64,000 bases of DNA, from positions 37,969 through 101,968 of the forward strand of contig JAKAHA010000003.1 in NCBI GenBank assembly GCA_021825445.1, in the 5' to 3' direction. The notes beneath the pieces were generated by a model that worked only from the letters and a program-made list of their open reading frames with translations, was not told the origin of the DNA and made no database searches. Within the stretch, counting starts at the first letter, position 1; the number at the start of each line of letters is the position of its first letter. This DNA comes from a bacterium. GTDB taxonomy: Bacteria; Patescibacteriota; Microgenomatia; UBA1406; GWC2-37-13. The translations under genes and the position numbers were made by a program. Positions 17,259-25,012 of the stretch are shown here, one piece after another.

Positions 17259-18196
17259 AAAAAGATTTTCTTTCCATTACCGATCTTTCAAAAAAAGAAA
17301 TCATTTATTTGGTTGATCTTGCTATAAATTTAAAAGAAGAACTTATAAGTAATGGTGAAAATATTCCGTATTTAAAAAACAAAACCTTGACGATGATTTT
17401 TGAAAAACCATCACTTCGAACTCGCGTCTCTTTTGAAGTTGCCATGACTCAGCTGGGCGGACACGCTATAAACCTCAGCCCAGCTGATATTGGTATTGGA
17501 AAGCGAGAATCGATAGCAGATGTTTCTAAAGTTATATCGTCCATGACTGATATTATTATGGCGCGTGTTTTTAAGCACTCTTTAATTGAGGAATTAGCAA
17601 TACACTCATCTGTCCCTGTGATAAACGGTCTTTCAGATTTAGAACATCCTTGTCAGATTTTGGCAGATTTATTGACTATTTATGAAATTAAGAAAAATTT
17701 TGATGGATTAAAAATTGCCTACCTAGGTGATAGCGAAAATAATGTAACCCATTCGCTGGCTTTAGCATCAGCTATTTTGGGAATAAATTTTATAACCGCC
17801 TCACCTAGTGGGTATTGGACGAAAAAAAATATTTCTCAAACAGCAAAAAAATTTGCCAAAAAAAATAATTGTCAAATTATTGAAACCGATGACCCAATAA
17901 AAGCCGTCAAAAATGCCGATATTATTTATACAGATACTTGGATAAGTATGGGGGATGAAAGCGAAAAAGAAAAACGACTAAAAATTTTTCCAAAATACCA
18001 AGTAACAAGTAAGATTATGAGCTTTGCTAAAAAAGACGCTATTTTTATGCATGATATGCCAGCCTACAGAGGTCAAGAAGTGACCGCAGAAGTCATTGAT
18101 GGAAAACAATCGGTTATTTTTCAACAAGCCGAAAACCGACTCCACGCCCAAAAAGCATTATTGGTTTACCTGTTAAATAATTCCAAACTGAGCTAA
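17255..18196 (+). CDS. argF: ornithine carbamoyltransferase-like protein
   Basis: Family role: carbamoyl phosphate plus ornithine to citrulline. 313 residues, normal length. The carbamoyl-phosphate site FEKPSLRTRVSFE starts near residue 49 and the HPCQ box near residue 130. DTWISMG, the ornithine-side SMG loop, is intact. In the C-terminal signature, HCLPA of most enzymes is HDMPAYRG, so the Cys that contacts substrate is replaced by Asp. The rest of that block (EVTAEVIDG, AENRLHAQKA) is conserved. It may therefore use a different amine or have altered kinetics. Clustering with argG and argH supports a role in arginine metabolism. Confidence 0.85.
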   Translation: MKKDFLSITDLSKKEIIYLVDLAINLKEELISNGENIPYLKNKTLTMIFEKPSLRTRVSFEVAMTQLGGHAINLSPADIGIGKRESIADVSKVISSMTDIIMARVFKHSLIEELAIHSSVPVINGLSDLEHPCQILADLLTIYEIKKNFDGLKIAYLGDSENNVTHSLALASAILGINFITASPSGYWTKKNISQTAKKFAKKNNCQIIETDDPIKAVKNADIIYTDTWISMGDESEKEKRLKIFPKYQVTSKIMSFAKKDAIFMHDMPAYRGQEVTAEVIDGKQSVIFQQAENRLHAQKALLVYLLNNSKLS

Positions 18197-18217
18197 ATTC
18201 TGTTATCATATAAAACA

Positions 18218-19930
18218 ATGATTAAAGAAGAAATATTGAAAAATTTGAAGATAGTTTTGAAAAAAATTGGTGCTACTGACGTGGAACCAACTTTGGAAAA
18301 ACCAGCTAATTCTGATTTTGGCGACTATTCGACCTCACTACCTCTCAAACTTACAAAACAATTAAAGAAAAACCCAATGACTATTGCCGAGGAAATTGTA
18401 AAAAATTTTCCAAAAAATGATCTGATTGAAAAAATAGACGTGATTAAACCAGGCTTTATCAACTTTTGGATCTCGAATGTACAGTTAATTAATCAACTGT
18501 ACATTACTGTTAAGAATGACCTTAATTATCCTGAATATCATCTTGGAAAAAATAAAAAATTGATGGTTGAGTTTGCCCACCCAAATACTCATAAACTTTT
18601 TCATATTGGTCATCTCCGAAATATTTCAACAGGTGAAGCTCTCGTTCGAATATTTGAGGCGGTTGGAAATAAAGTTATCAGAGGAAACTACGAGGGTGAC
18701 GTTGGATTACATATTGCCAAATGTCTATACGGAATTCAGAATTCAAAATTCATAATTCAAAATTTAAAAACATTACAAGAACGAATTGAGTTTATCGGAA
18801 AAATGTACAGTGCCGGAACAAAAGCATATGAAGACGACCCAAAAGCGAAAGAAGAAATCTTAAGAATTAATAAGATGATTTACGATCGGGATCCTGAAAT
18901 TATGGATTTATGGACAGAAACCAGAAAGTGGAGTCTTGATTATTTTGATCTTAATTACAAAAGATTTTATAGTTATTTTGATAGGCTTTATTTTGAAAGT
19001 GAAATACATAAACGAGGACTGGAAATATCAAAAGAAATCTTAAAAAAAGGAATTCTTGAAGAAAGCCAAGGTGCCGTAGTCTTTAACGGTAAAAAATATG
19101 GATTGGACACCCGAGTATTTATTAATTCTTTAGGATACCCAACGTATGAAGGAAAAGAGTTAGCTCTCGCCGAAAAAGAATTCTCTGATTTTGGAGAATT
19201 GGATAAAATTATTCATACCGTAACTCCTGAGCAAACAAGTTTTTTTAAAGTCACTTTTAAAGTTGAAGAACTGATTGACGAAAAAAAATATAAGGGCAAA
19301 CAACTTCATCTTGCCTACGAATGGGTGAAATTAAAAGCCGGCAAAATGTCTTCCCGTGAAGGGAATATAATTGAGGCAAATTGGCTGATTGATGAAGTTA
19401 AGAAAAAAATTGCTGAAAAATTTAAATGTAATGAAGAAACAACAGAAATTCTTGCCGTTGCCTCAGTCAAATATTCTTTCTTAAAAAATGGCACTCAAAC
19501 AATTATTCATTTTGATATTGATGAATCAATAGCAGTTGATGGAAACTCTGCGCCATATTTAATTTACACTTATGTACGTTGCCAATCAGTTCTTAATAAA
19601 AGTGATTTTAACAATGAAACCCGACTTCGCCTTTCAGGATTCGACGGACAAGCAATTAAACAATTGAATAATGACGAATCAAACGTCTTACGTCTCATCA
19701 ATCAATTCCCCGAGATAGTTCAGCAATCAGCCATCCAACTGTCCCCTAATTTAATCGCAAATTACCTTTATGATCTTGCCCAAAAATATAATTATTTTTA
19801 TCAAAAAAATAAAATACTGGAATCGGATGAAAAGATAAAACAGTTTAGATTGATGTTGACAGCTGCGACTGGAAAAGTGATTAAAGAAGGATTATATTTA
19901 CTAGGAATAAAAACCGTAGACAAAATGTAA
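18218..19930 (+). CDS. argS: arginyl-tRNA synthetase
   Basis: Class I synthetase charging tRNA-Arg. 570 residues, normal length. N-terminal Arg-S domain (residues 1-90), ATP site HIGHLRN near residue 130, the KMSKS equivalent KMSSREGN near residue 378, and a C-terminal DALR anticodon domain. DNA 18732-18769 encodes an in-frame low-complexity insert (IQNSKFIIQNLK) made of AATTCAAAATT words like the intergenic repeats. It follows argF by 21 bp; TATCAT 8 bp before the ATG may give it its own leaderless transcript. Confidence 0.95.
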   Translation: MIKEEILKNLKIVLKKIGATDVEPTLEKPANSDFGDYSTSLPLKLTKQLKKNPMTIAEEIVKNFPKNDLIEKIDVIKPGFINFWISNVQLINQLYITVKNDLNYPEYHLGKNKKLMVEFAHPNTHKLFHIGHLRNISTGEALVRIFEAVGNKVIRGNYEGDVGLHIAKCLYGIQNSKFIIQNLKTLQERIEFIGKMYSAGTKAYEDDPKAKEEILRINKMIYDRDPEIMDLWTETRKWSLDYFDLNYKRFYSYFDRLYFESEIHKRGLEISKEILKKGILEESQGAVVFNGKKYGLDTRVFINSLGYPTYEGKELALAEKEFSDFGELDKIIHTVTPEQTSFFKVTFKVEELIDEKKYKGKQLHLAYEWVKLKAGKMSSREGNIIEANWLIDEVKKKIAEKFKCNEETTEILAVASVKYSFLKNGTQTIIHFDIDESIAVDGNSAPYLIYTYVRCQSVLNKSDFNNETRLRLSGFDGQAIKQLNNDESNVLRLINQFPEIVQQSAIQLSPNLIANYLYDLAQKYNYFYQKNKILESDEKIKQFRLMLTAATGKVIKEGLYLLGIKTVDKM

Positions 19931-20048
19931 ATTGATCTAATTAACCTAATTGATCTAATTATTCTAAATAGATCCCAATTTTAATTTTTGAAATTTAGTC
20001 ATTGGAGTTTATTTAGAAATTAGGTAATTAGAAATTAGAAATTAACGC
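19929..20048. repeat. AT-rich intergenic inverted repeat, family A (copy 3)
   Basis: Fills the gap between argS and radA. The left half has ATTGATCTAATTAACCTAAT words and the right half has TTTAGTCATTGG, then TTAGAAATTAGGTAATTAG and AAATTAGAAATT. Halves are partly complementary around a CCAAT/ATTGG core. Confidence 0.6.
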
Positions 20049-20049
20049 C

Positions 20050-21336
20050 ATGTTTTACATCTGTTCAAATTGTGGCTTTGGCTCTGGTTCTTGGATTGGT
20101 AAATGCCCGGACTGCGGTCGTTGGAATACCCTTAAAGAAAAACCCGAATTCGCTAAGTCTTCGTCGGGCAAGAAAGGCGAAGCTGTAAAAAAAATTACAA
20201 TCACTTCACTATCAAAAGTTAAATCATCAACAAAGTCACGCCTTTCGACAGGTATCTTTGAATTTGATCGAGTTTTGGGTGGTGGAGTCGTCCCCGGTGA
20301 AGTGATATTACTGACCGGACAACCGGGAATTGGCAAATCAACTCTGGTTCTTCAGGCTTTTCAAAAACTCAAAGTTTTGTATATTTCCGGCGAGGAGTCA
20401 GCCGAACAAGTAAAAAATCGCGCTGAACGTCTTTTGGTAAACCTTGATAATCTTTCCTTTTCCTCCGACTTGCAAATTGAAAGCATTACTCAAAGTTTAG
20501 ACGAATTAAAAGATCAGATTGAAATTGTGATTATTGATTCTGTCCAGACAATCTATTCAAAGGATGTCGAGGGACCAGTTGCCGGAGTTGCTCAACTTAA
20601 AGAAGTGACTAAAAAAATTGTTAACTTTGCTAAACAATCAAATCTGCCTATTTTACTCATTGGTCATATTAATAAAGAAGGCGACGTTGCTGGTCCCAAA
20701 ACTCTTGAACATTTTGTTGACTGCGTCCTGGAAATTGAGGGAGAAAAAGTTTCAAACTTTAGACTTCTTAGGGCTTCAAAAAACCGTTTTGGATCAACTG
20801 ACGAGATCGGTATTTTTGAGATGAAACAAAAAGGAATGAGCGAAGTCAAAAATCCTTTGGTGTTTTTAGAAACTGATAAAAAACTTGAACCGGGAAAAGC
20901 AATTGTTGGAGTGTCGGAAGGAAACCGACCTTTCTTTTTTGAAATCCAAACATTGGTAGTACCTTCCAATTTTATGAATCCCCGTCGAGTCGTCAAGGGT
21001 TTGGATTTTAATAAAGTGCAGTTATTACTGGCAGTTGTGAAAAAAAATATTAATTTGCCTCTTGATCGCTATGATGTTTTTGTCAATGTCGTTGGCGGTG
21101 TTTCGATCAAATCAACCGCCGCCGACCTAGGACTCATCGCCTCTCTTATCTCTTCATTCAAAAATATTGCTCTCCCAGCCAATTCTTTATTTGTTGGAGA
21201 AGTTGGACTACTTGGAGAAATTAGAACATCGTATATGGAGGATAAAATTATTGAGGAATCAAAAAGACTAGGTTTCAAAAAAATATATTCTTCAAAATTA
21301 ATCAAAAACGTCAAAGAATTTGCAAAAAAATTGTAA
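20050..21336 (+). CDS. radA: DNA repair protein RadA/Sms
   Basis: RecA-like ATPase with helicase-like activity in branch migration of recombination intermediates. It has the N-terminal C4 zinc finger (CSNCGFG...CPDCG, residues 5-25), Walker A GQPGIGKST near residue 92, the RadA-specific KNRFGS motif near residue 244, and a C-terminal Lon-protease-like domain (residues ~290-428). 428 residues is close to the usual ~450. Convergent with the RodZ-like gene. Confidence 0.95.
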   Translation: MFYICSNCGFGSGSWIGKCPDCGRWNTLKEKPEFAKSSSGKKGEAVKKITITSLSKVKSSTKSRLSTGIFEFDRVLGGGVVPGEVILLTGQPGIGKSTLVLQAFQKLKVLYISGEESAEQVKNRAERLLVNLDNLSFSSDLQIESITQSLDELKDQIEIVIIDSVQTIYSKDVEGPVAGVAQLKEVTKKIVNFAKQSNLPILLIGHINKEGDVAGPKTLEHFVDCVLEIEGEKVSNFRLLRASKNRFGSTDEIGIFEMKQKGMSEVKNPLVFLETDKKLEPGKAIVGVSEGNRPFFFEIQTLVVPSNFMNPRRVVKGLDFNKVQLLLAVVKKNINLPLDRYDVFVNVVGGVSIKSTAADLGLIASLISSFKNIALPANSLFVGEVGLLGEIRTSYMEDKIIEESKRLGFKKIYSSKLIKNVKEFAKKL

Positions 21337-21345
21337 GATGACACT

Positions 21346-21378
21346 GTAGTGGTGCGATTCATCGCACGATAATAATCA
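21346..21378. repeat. half copy of GTAGTGG-ended palindromic element (family E)
   Basis: GTAGTGGTGCGATTCATCGC then ACGATAATAATCATTACG. The outer GTAGTGG end and inner G-CGAT/ATCG-C hairpin match one half of the 72-bp elements at 38033 and 44622. It lies between convergent genes and touches the stop of the RodZ-like gene. Confidence 0.55.
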
Positions 21379-22005
21379 TTACGGCGTCTTTTTAAAAAAT
21401 GTTTTTTCAATACTTATCTTTTTTCCATTTGCTCCCAATAAATTGATTATTATTTTATTTTCTCCTTCTTTCAACGAAAGCTCATATTCAAAGACGCCTT
21501 CTTTGTTTTGGTAAATACGCTCTCCTGCAATTGTAATACTGGTATCTTTGTCTGTTTTTCCAGTAATTTTGATATTCTTTTCGATAGAAAAATTTGTTTT
21601 TGCGGGAGAAATTAAAGTAAAAGCAGGAGGAGAAAAATATGTCTTTAATTGAAAGACAAAATAAAAAACAAAAAATAAACTTAAAATTATTAATCCGATT
21701 TTTAAATATTTCTTTGTTTCAGAAGTTAAGTAATTACTCGATACTTTTCTTTTAAATTTCACTTCCTCTTTTCTTTCATAATCTCGTCTAAAAAACGCTA
21801 AAATTTTTTTATTATCAAGATTTAATATACGAGAATAGTTTTTAAGAATTCCTGTGATATAAATTTTTGAAGAAAAAAAGTTCCAATCCTCCTCCTCAAT
21901 CGCTTTTAAATATTTTTCCCTTATTTTTATTTGTTTTTCAATATCACTTAGAAGTAAGCCTTTTTTTTCTCGTTCGTTTTTAAGAATTGATCCAACGGAT
22001 AACAT
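21379..22005 (-). CDS. RodZ-like helix-turn-helix membrane protein
   Basis: 208 residues. The N-terminal ~80 residues are an HTH_25-type domain (SVGSILKNEREKKGLLLSDIE, then YLKAIEEEDW and YITGILKNYSR), as in the cytoskeletal protein RodZ. A membrane segment follows at about residues 114-132, then a beta-rich outer domain (~75 residues). RodZ links MreB to the cell-wall machinery; mreB is not in this window. The outer domain looks like an Ig-like fold rather than the classical RodZ C-terminal domain, so the exact role is uncertain. Confidence 0.75.
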   Translation of the reverse strand: MLSVGSILKNEREKKGLLLSDIEKQIKIREKYLKAIEEEDWNFFSSKIYITGILKNYSRILNLDNKKILAFFRRDYERKEEVKFKRKVSSNYLTSETKKYLKIGLIILSLFFVFYFVFQLKTYFSPPAFTLISPAKTNFSIEKNIKITGKTDKDTSITIAGERIYQNKEGVFEYELSLKEGENKIIINLLGANGKKISIEKTFFKKTP

Positions 22006-22122
22006 ATAAAATTGACCTAATTGATCTAATTTTTAATTGACCTAAATAATAACCAATCGCCAATTTATAAATTTAGGTATTGATAATTTTTTAGAAATTA
22101 GGGTAATTAGAAATTAGAAATT
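22006..22122. repeat. AT-rich intergenic inverted repeat, family A (copy 4)
   Basis: Gap between efp and the RodZ-like gene. It contains ATTGACCTAATTGATCTAAT words, CAATCGCCAATT in the middle and GAAATTAGGGTAATTAG plus AAATTAGAAATT at the right, the same order as copies 1, 3 and 5. Confidence 0.6.
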
Positions 22123-22683
22123 TTATACACGTCCGGTATATTCCCCTGTCTCTGGATTGATACTGATAGTTTCTCCGACTTTGACAAAAATTGGAACCAT
22201 GACAGTTGCACCAGTTTCAACCGTCACTGGTTTTTTTGCACCCGATACGGTATCGCCTTTAGCGGCATCATCTGCTTGAGTTATTTTAAGACGCACACTC
22301 ATAGGAGGTCGAATTGTAAGTGGCTTATCATCAAACATATAGACAAACATCTTTTCTCCCTCTTTAAAAAATCTAGAGATGTCTCCAACTACCGAAATTG
22401 GGAGGGAAGTTTGTTCAAAAGTCCTCTCATCCATAAAATATAAATTTTCATTATCTTTGTAAATATATTGCATTTCAACCGAAACAACGTCTAAAACTTC
22501 AACTTGTTCATTTGATTTATAAGCATATTCAACATTTTTGGCAGTAATTAAATTTTTTAGTCTTGATTTCATGAGGGCAGATCCCTTTCCAGGGCTATAA
22601 AAATCTGCTTTTTGAACCTGACAAATACCATCCTGAAAATTGACAAAGTCCCCTTTTTTTAAATTTCCTGCACTTATTCTCAT
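22123..22683 (-). CDS. efp: translation elongation factor P
   Basis: 186 residues, normal length. Three beta-barrel domains; it rescues ribosomes stalled on polyproline. The tip of domain I carries the modifiable lysine in SPGKGSA near residue 32. It follows the EpmA-like gene by 6 bp on the same strand, which makes lysylation of this Lys the obvious hypothesis. Confidence 0.95.
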   Translation of the reverse strand: MRISAGNLKKGDFVNFQDGICQVQKADFYSPGKGSALMKSRLKNLITAKNVEYAYKSNEQVEVLDVVSVEMQYIYKDNENLYFMDERTFEQTSLPISVVGDISRFFKEGEKMFVYMFDDKPLTIRPPMSVRLKITQADDAAKGDTVSGAKKPVTVETGATVMVPIFVKVGETISINPETGEYTGRV

Positions 22684-22689
22684 AGTTAT

Positions 22690-23688
22690 TTAAGAAATGT
22701 TAATTAACTTTAACTTATCAATTGATTTCACATTTGCCATAATCATGACCAATCTTTCAAACCCAATTCCGGCTCCCGTACAATTTGGCAAACCATATTT
22801 TAACGCTTCAATGAAGCCTTTGTCAATCGAATGATTAATCATTTTATTTTTTTTACGTTTTTTTATCTCGCTCTCAAATCTTTCTTCCTGTTGTTTGTAA
22901 TCGTTTAACTCGGTACAAAAACCACCTACTTCAAGCCCGTTTATATAAAATTCGCATCTTTGAGCCGTTAGACTGTCGTTATTTAATTTAGCTAAAGATG
23001 CCATTTGTTTTGGATAATCATAAAGTAAGGTTGGATAACCATTAACACCAAGCTTAGGTTCAATTTCCGTAGCCAATATCTGTGAAAAAATATCTTCGTA
23101 GGTTGTCTTATTAATGTTGTAACCTTTTTCCTCCGCTTTTTTAAAAAATAGTTTCTCACTAAACAACTCTGTTTTTGTTATTCCTGCAAATTTTTCAAAA
23201 GCTTGGGCAACCGAGTATTTTTCCCACTTCTGGAATAATATTTCTGATTTTTGCTTTGCAGTTTTGATCTTTGATATTTGATCTTTGATATATTGTAATA
23301 AATTTAATACTTCATCAGCCAGTTCTAAATAATTGACGCCAACTTTATAAAACTCCAGCATTGTAAACTCCGGATTATGCCAATCGGAGTTTGGTTCGCT
23401 ATTTCGATAAGCACGCCCCAAATAATAACAATTCCCAATTCCGGCGACCAACAACCTTTTTAAAAAGATTTCTGGAGATGGAGTTAAATATAGTTTTTCC
23501 TTTTTATCTAAAAATTTAAAATCGGTTTCAAATATTTCTAAGTACGACTCAGGAATTAGTGCGGGTGATAAAACAGGAATATCGATCTTTAGATAATTAT
23601 TCTTCTCCATAAATTCATGGATAGCTTTTTCAACTTGAAGATAGATTTTGTAGTTATCTAAGTTTTTGACGGTTGTATTGATTTTCAT
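22690..23688 (-). CDS. epmA: EpmA/GenX-like lysyl-tRNA synthetase paralogue
   Basis: About 333 residues of LysRS-type class II catalytic core without the N-terminal OB anticodon-binding domain, the hallmark of EpmA (PoxA/GenX), which attaches beta-lysine to EF-P. Motif 2 is YRNSEP...NPEFTMLEFYK and motif 3 is GAGIGFERLVMI. The start is ATG 23688: TATAAT (23695-23700) ends 6 bp upstream, whereas longer frames overlap the promoter. An in-frame word-repeat insert lies at DNA 23249-23292 (KDQISKIKTAKQK). It is followed 6 bp later by efp. No epmB (lysine 2,3-aminomutase) is in the window. Confidence 0.8.
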   Translation of the reverse strand: MKINTTVKNLDNYKIYLQVEKAIHEFMEKNNYLKIDIPVLSPALIPESYLEIFETDFKFLDKKEKLYLTPSPEIFLKRLLVAGIGNCYYLGRAYRNSEPNSDWHNPEFTMLEFYKVGVNYLELADEVLNLLQYIKDQISKIKTAKQKSEILFQKWEKYSVAQAFEKFAGITKTELFSEKLFFKKAEEKGYNINKTTYEDIFSQILATEIEPKLGVNGYPTLLYDYPKQMASLAKLNNDSLTAQRCEFYINGLEVGGFCTELNDYKQQEERFESEIKKRKKNKMINHSIDKGFIEALKYGLPNCTGAGIGFERLVMIMANVKSIDKLKLINIS

Positions 23689-23711
23689 GGTCAAATTATA
23701 CATTATATTTC

Positions 23712-23739
23712 GTAGAGACAAGGCATGCCTTGTCTCTAC
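23712..23739. repeat. 28-bp perfect palindrome (family B), intergenic copy
   Basis: Arm GTAGAGACAAGGCA followed by its exact complement. The identical 28-mer is also inside recJ (46764-46791) and inside uvrC (55894-55921). It lies between divergent genes, just upstream of the epmA promoter. Confidence 0.9.
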
Positions 23740-23766
23740 ATCAGACCATCACAACACCAAAATCGT

Positions 23767-23798
23767 TTGACAAGAAGAAGAAGAAGAAGAAGTAAAAT
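23767..23798 (+). promoter_or_regulatory. promoter with trinucleotide microsatellite spacer (possible phase variation)
   Basis: TTGACA (23767-23772) and TAAAAT (23793-23798) are separated by 20 bp made entirely of AAG repeats. The -10 ends 6 bp before ATG 23805. A spacer of 20 is too long for strong activity, and loss of one repeat unit would give the optimal 17. Slippage could therefore switch expression of the small downstream gene. Confidence 0.5.
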
Positions 23799-23804
23799 CC
23801 AATC

Positions 23805-24029
23805 ATGTCAAATCAAGAAGCAATAAATAATATAAAGTATGCAAGTTCACTTTTTTCAGCTATACGAAAAGCTGGTAAATTAACTGAACATATGGAAAAT
23901 AGTTTAGCCTCTGATGTAATTAATGATGAAGGAAGCTTAAAAATAAAACATCATTTTGCTACTAGAATTCTCCATGGGCTTGTGTTAATGCTTTTTTCAA
24001 AGCAAAATCCTAAACGTCCGGTTCAATAA
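23805..24029 (+). CDS. small protein of unknown function
   Basis: 74 residues, no family recognised. It is mostly helical in appearance, with a hydrophobic stretch near the C-terminus (ILHGLVLMLF) and a basic tail. It is convergent with dnaJ, with only two bases between the stops. Support for a real gene is the well-placed promoter (TTGACA, AAG-repeat spacer, TAAAAT, 6 bp to ATG). The microsatellite spacer suggests variable expression, which would fit a surface or interaction-related protein, but that is an inference. Confidence 0.55.
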   Translation: MSNQEAINNIKYASSLFSAIRKAGKLTEHMENSLASDVINDEGSLKIKHHFATRILHGLVLMLFSKQNPKRPVQ

Positions 24030-24031
24030 AA

Positions 24032-24895
24032 TTAAATCTCTCCTTCCAACTCTTTAAGTAGCTCTTTTGCTCTCCCAGAAACTCGTGATGGAGTATTAAT
24101 TTTGTAAACTACGTATTCGTCACCTTTGCGATTTGATTGAGGATAAGGAATTCCTTGATCATGAAGTTTTACCATTGTCCCCGATTGTGTCCCGGGTCTG
24201 ATTTTGAGTCTAATAGTTCCATTTATCGTTTGTACGTCAACTGTCCCACCAAGGACAGCGAGAGGATACGATATATCTTTTTCAAAATAAATATCCTGAC
24301 CTTTACGAGTAAAATATGGATGAGGCTTAACTTTAACCTGAAGATCAAAATCAGAAAATCTGATCGTCATACCATCATCAATTCCTGCTGGAATTTGAAA
24401 AGATTTTTCTTCACCTTTGACGATCATCGTTTTTTTAACACCATTAACTGCCTCTTCAAATGTTAAAGTCGTCTCGTAAACGTCTCGACGATGTTGGCGT
24501 CTGCCACCACGACCACCAAATGGAGACTGAAATCCAAAAAATTGTTCAAAAATATCAAAAGGGTCGGAAAATCCACCAAAATCAACATTTTCAAAACCTT
24601 GTGAAGAAAATCCTCCAAATCCTTCAAAAGGATTTGACTCCCCAGAGTATCCCGATCCAGGATTACCAGCACCTCCACGATTAAAGGCACTTTCGCCGTA
24701 TTGATCGTACATCTCTCGTTTTTTTGAATCAGATAATACTTCGTAAGCTTTCGTCACTTCTTTAAACTTACCCGCCGCCTCAGCTGTTTTATTACGATCC
24801 GGATGCCACTTCAGTGCCGCCCGGCGGTAAGCCGTTTTAATTTCTTGTTCAGATGCACCTTTTGAGACACCGAGCGTTTCGTAATAATCAGACAT
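24032..24895 (-). CDS. dnaJ: DnaJ/CbpA-type co-chaperone without zinc domain
   Basis: 287 residues. The J domain (residues 4-68) has the HPD triad in KWHPDRN that stimulates DnaK ATPase. A Gly/Phe-rich linker (residues ~72-130) is followed directly by the DnaJ C-terminal substrate-binding domains. The four CXXCXGXG zinc repeats of class I DnaJ are absent, so it is class II (CbpA-like). It is the last gene of hrcA-grpE-dnaK-dnaJ, separated from dnaK by a 117-bp repeat-filled gap. Confidence 0.9.
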   Translation of the reverse strand: MSDYYETLGVSKGASEQEIKTAYRRAALKWHPDRNKTAEAAGKFKEVTKAYEVLSDSKKREMYDQYGESAFNRGGAGNPGSGYSGESNPFEGFGGFSSQGFENVDFGGFSDPFDIFEQFFGFQSPFGGRGGRRQHRRDVYETTLTFEEAVNGVKKTMIVKGEEKSFQIPAGIDDGMTIRFSDFDLQVKVKPHPYFTRKGQDIYFEKDISYPLAVLGGTVDVQTINGTIRLKIRPGTQSGTMVKLHDQGIPYPQSNRKGDEYVVYKINTPSRVSGRAKELLKELEGEI

Positions 24896-24899
24896 AAAA

Positions 24900-25008
24900 A
24901 TTAGTTCAAATATTAAAAATCAAAGATCAAAAACAAACGCAAAGTCTAAAAACATCAGATTTAAGATTTTAACTTAGATTTGATATTTGATCTTTGCGCT
25001 TTGATTTA
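24900..25008. repeat. intergenic ATCAAAGATCAAA inverted repeat (family C)
   Basis: Between dnaK and dnaJ. The left part has AAAAATCAAAGATCAAAAAC and GCAAAGTC, the right part has GATTTGATATTTGATCTTTG and CGCTTTGATTT. The arms are largely complementary. The same words occur in frame inside miaB, epmA and uvrB. Confidence 0.6.
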
Positions 25009-25012
25009 TTTC

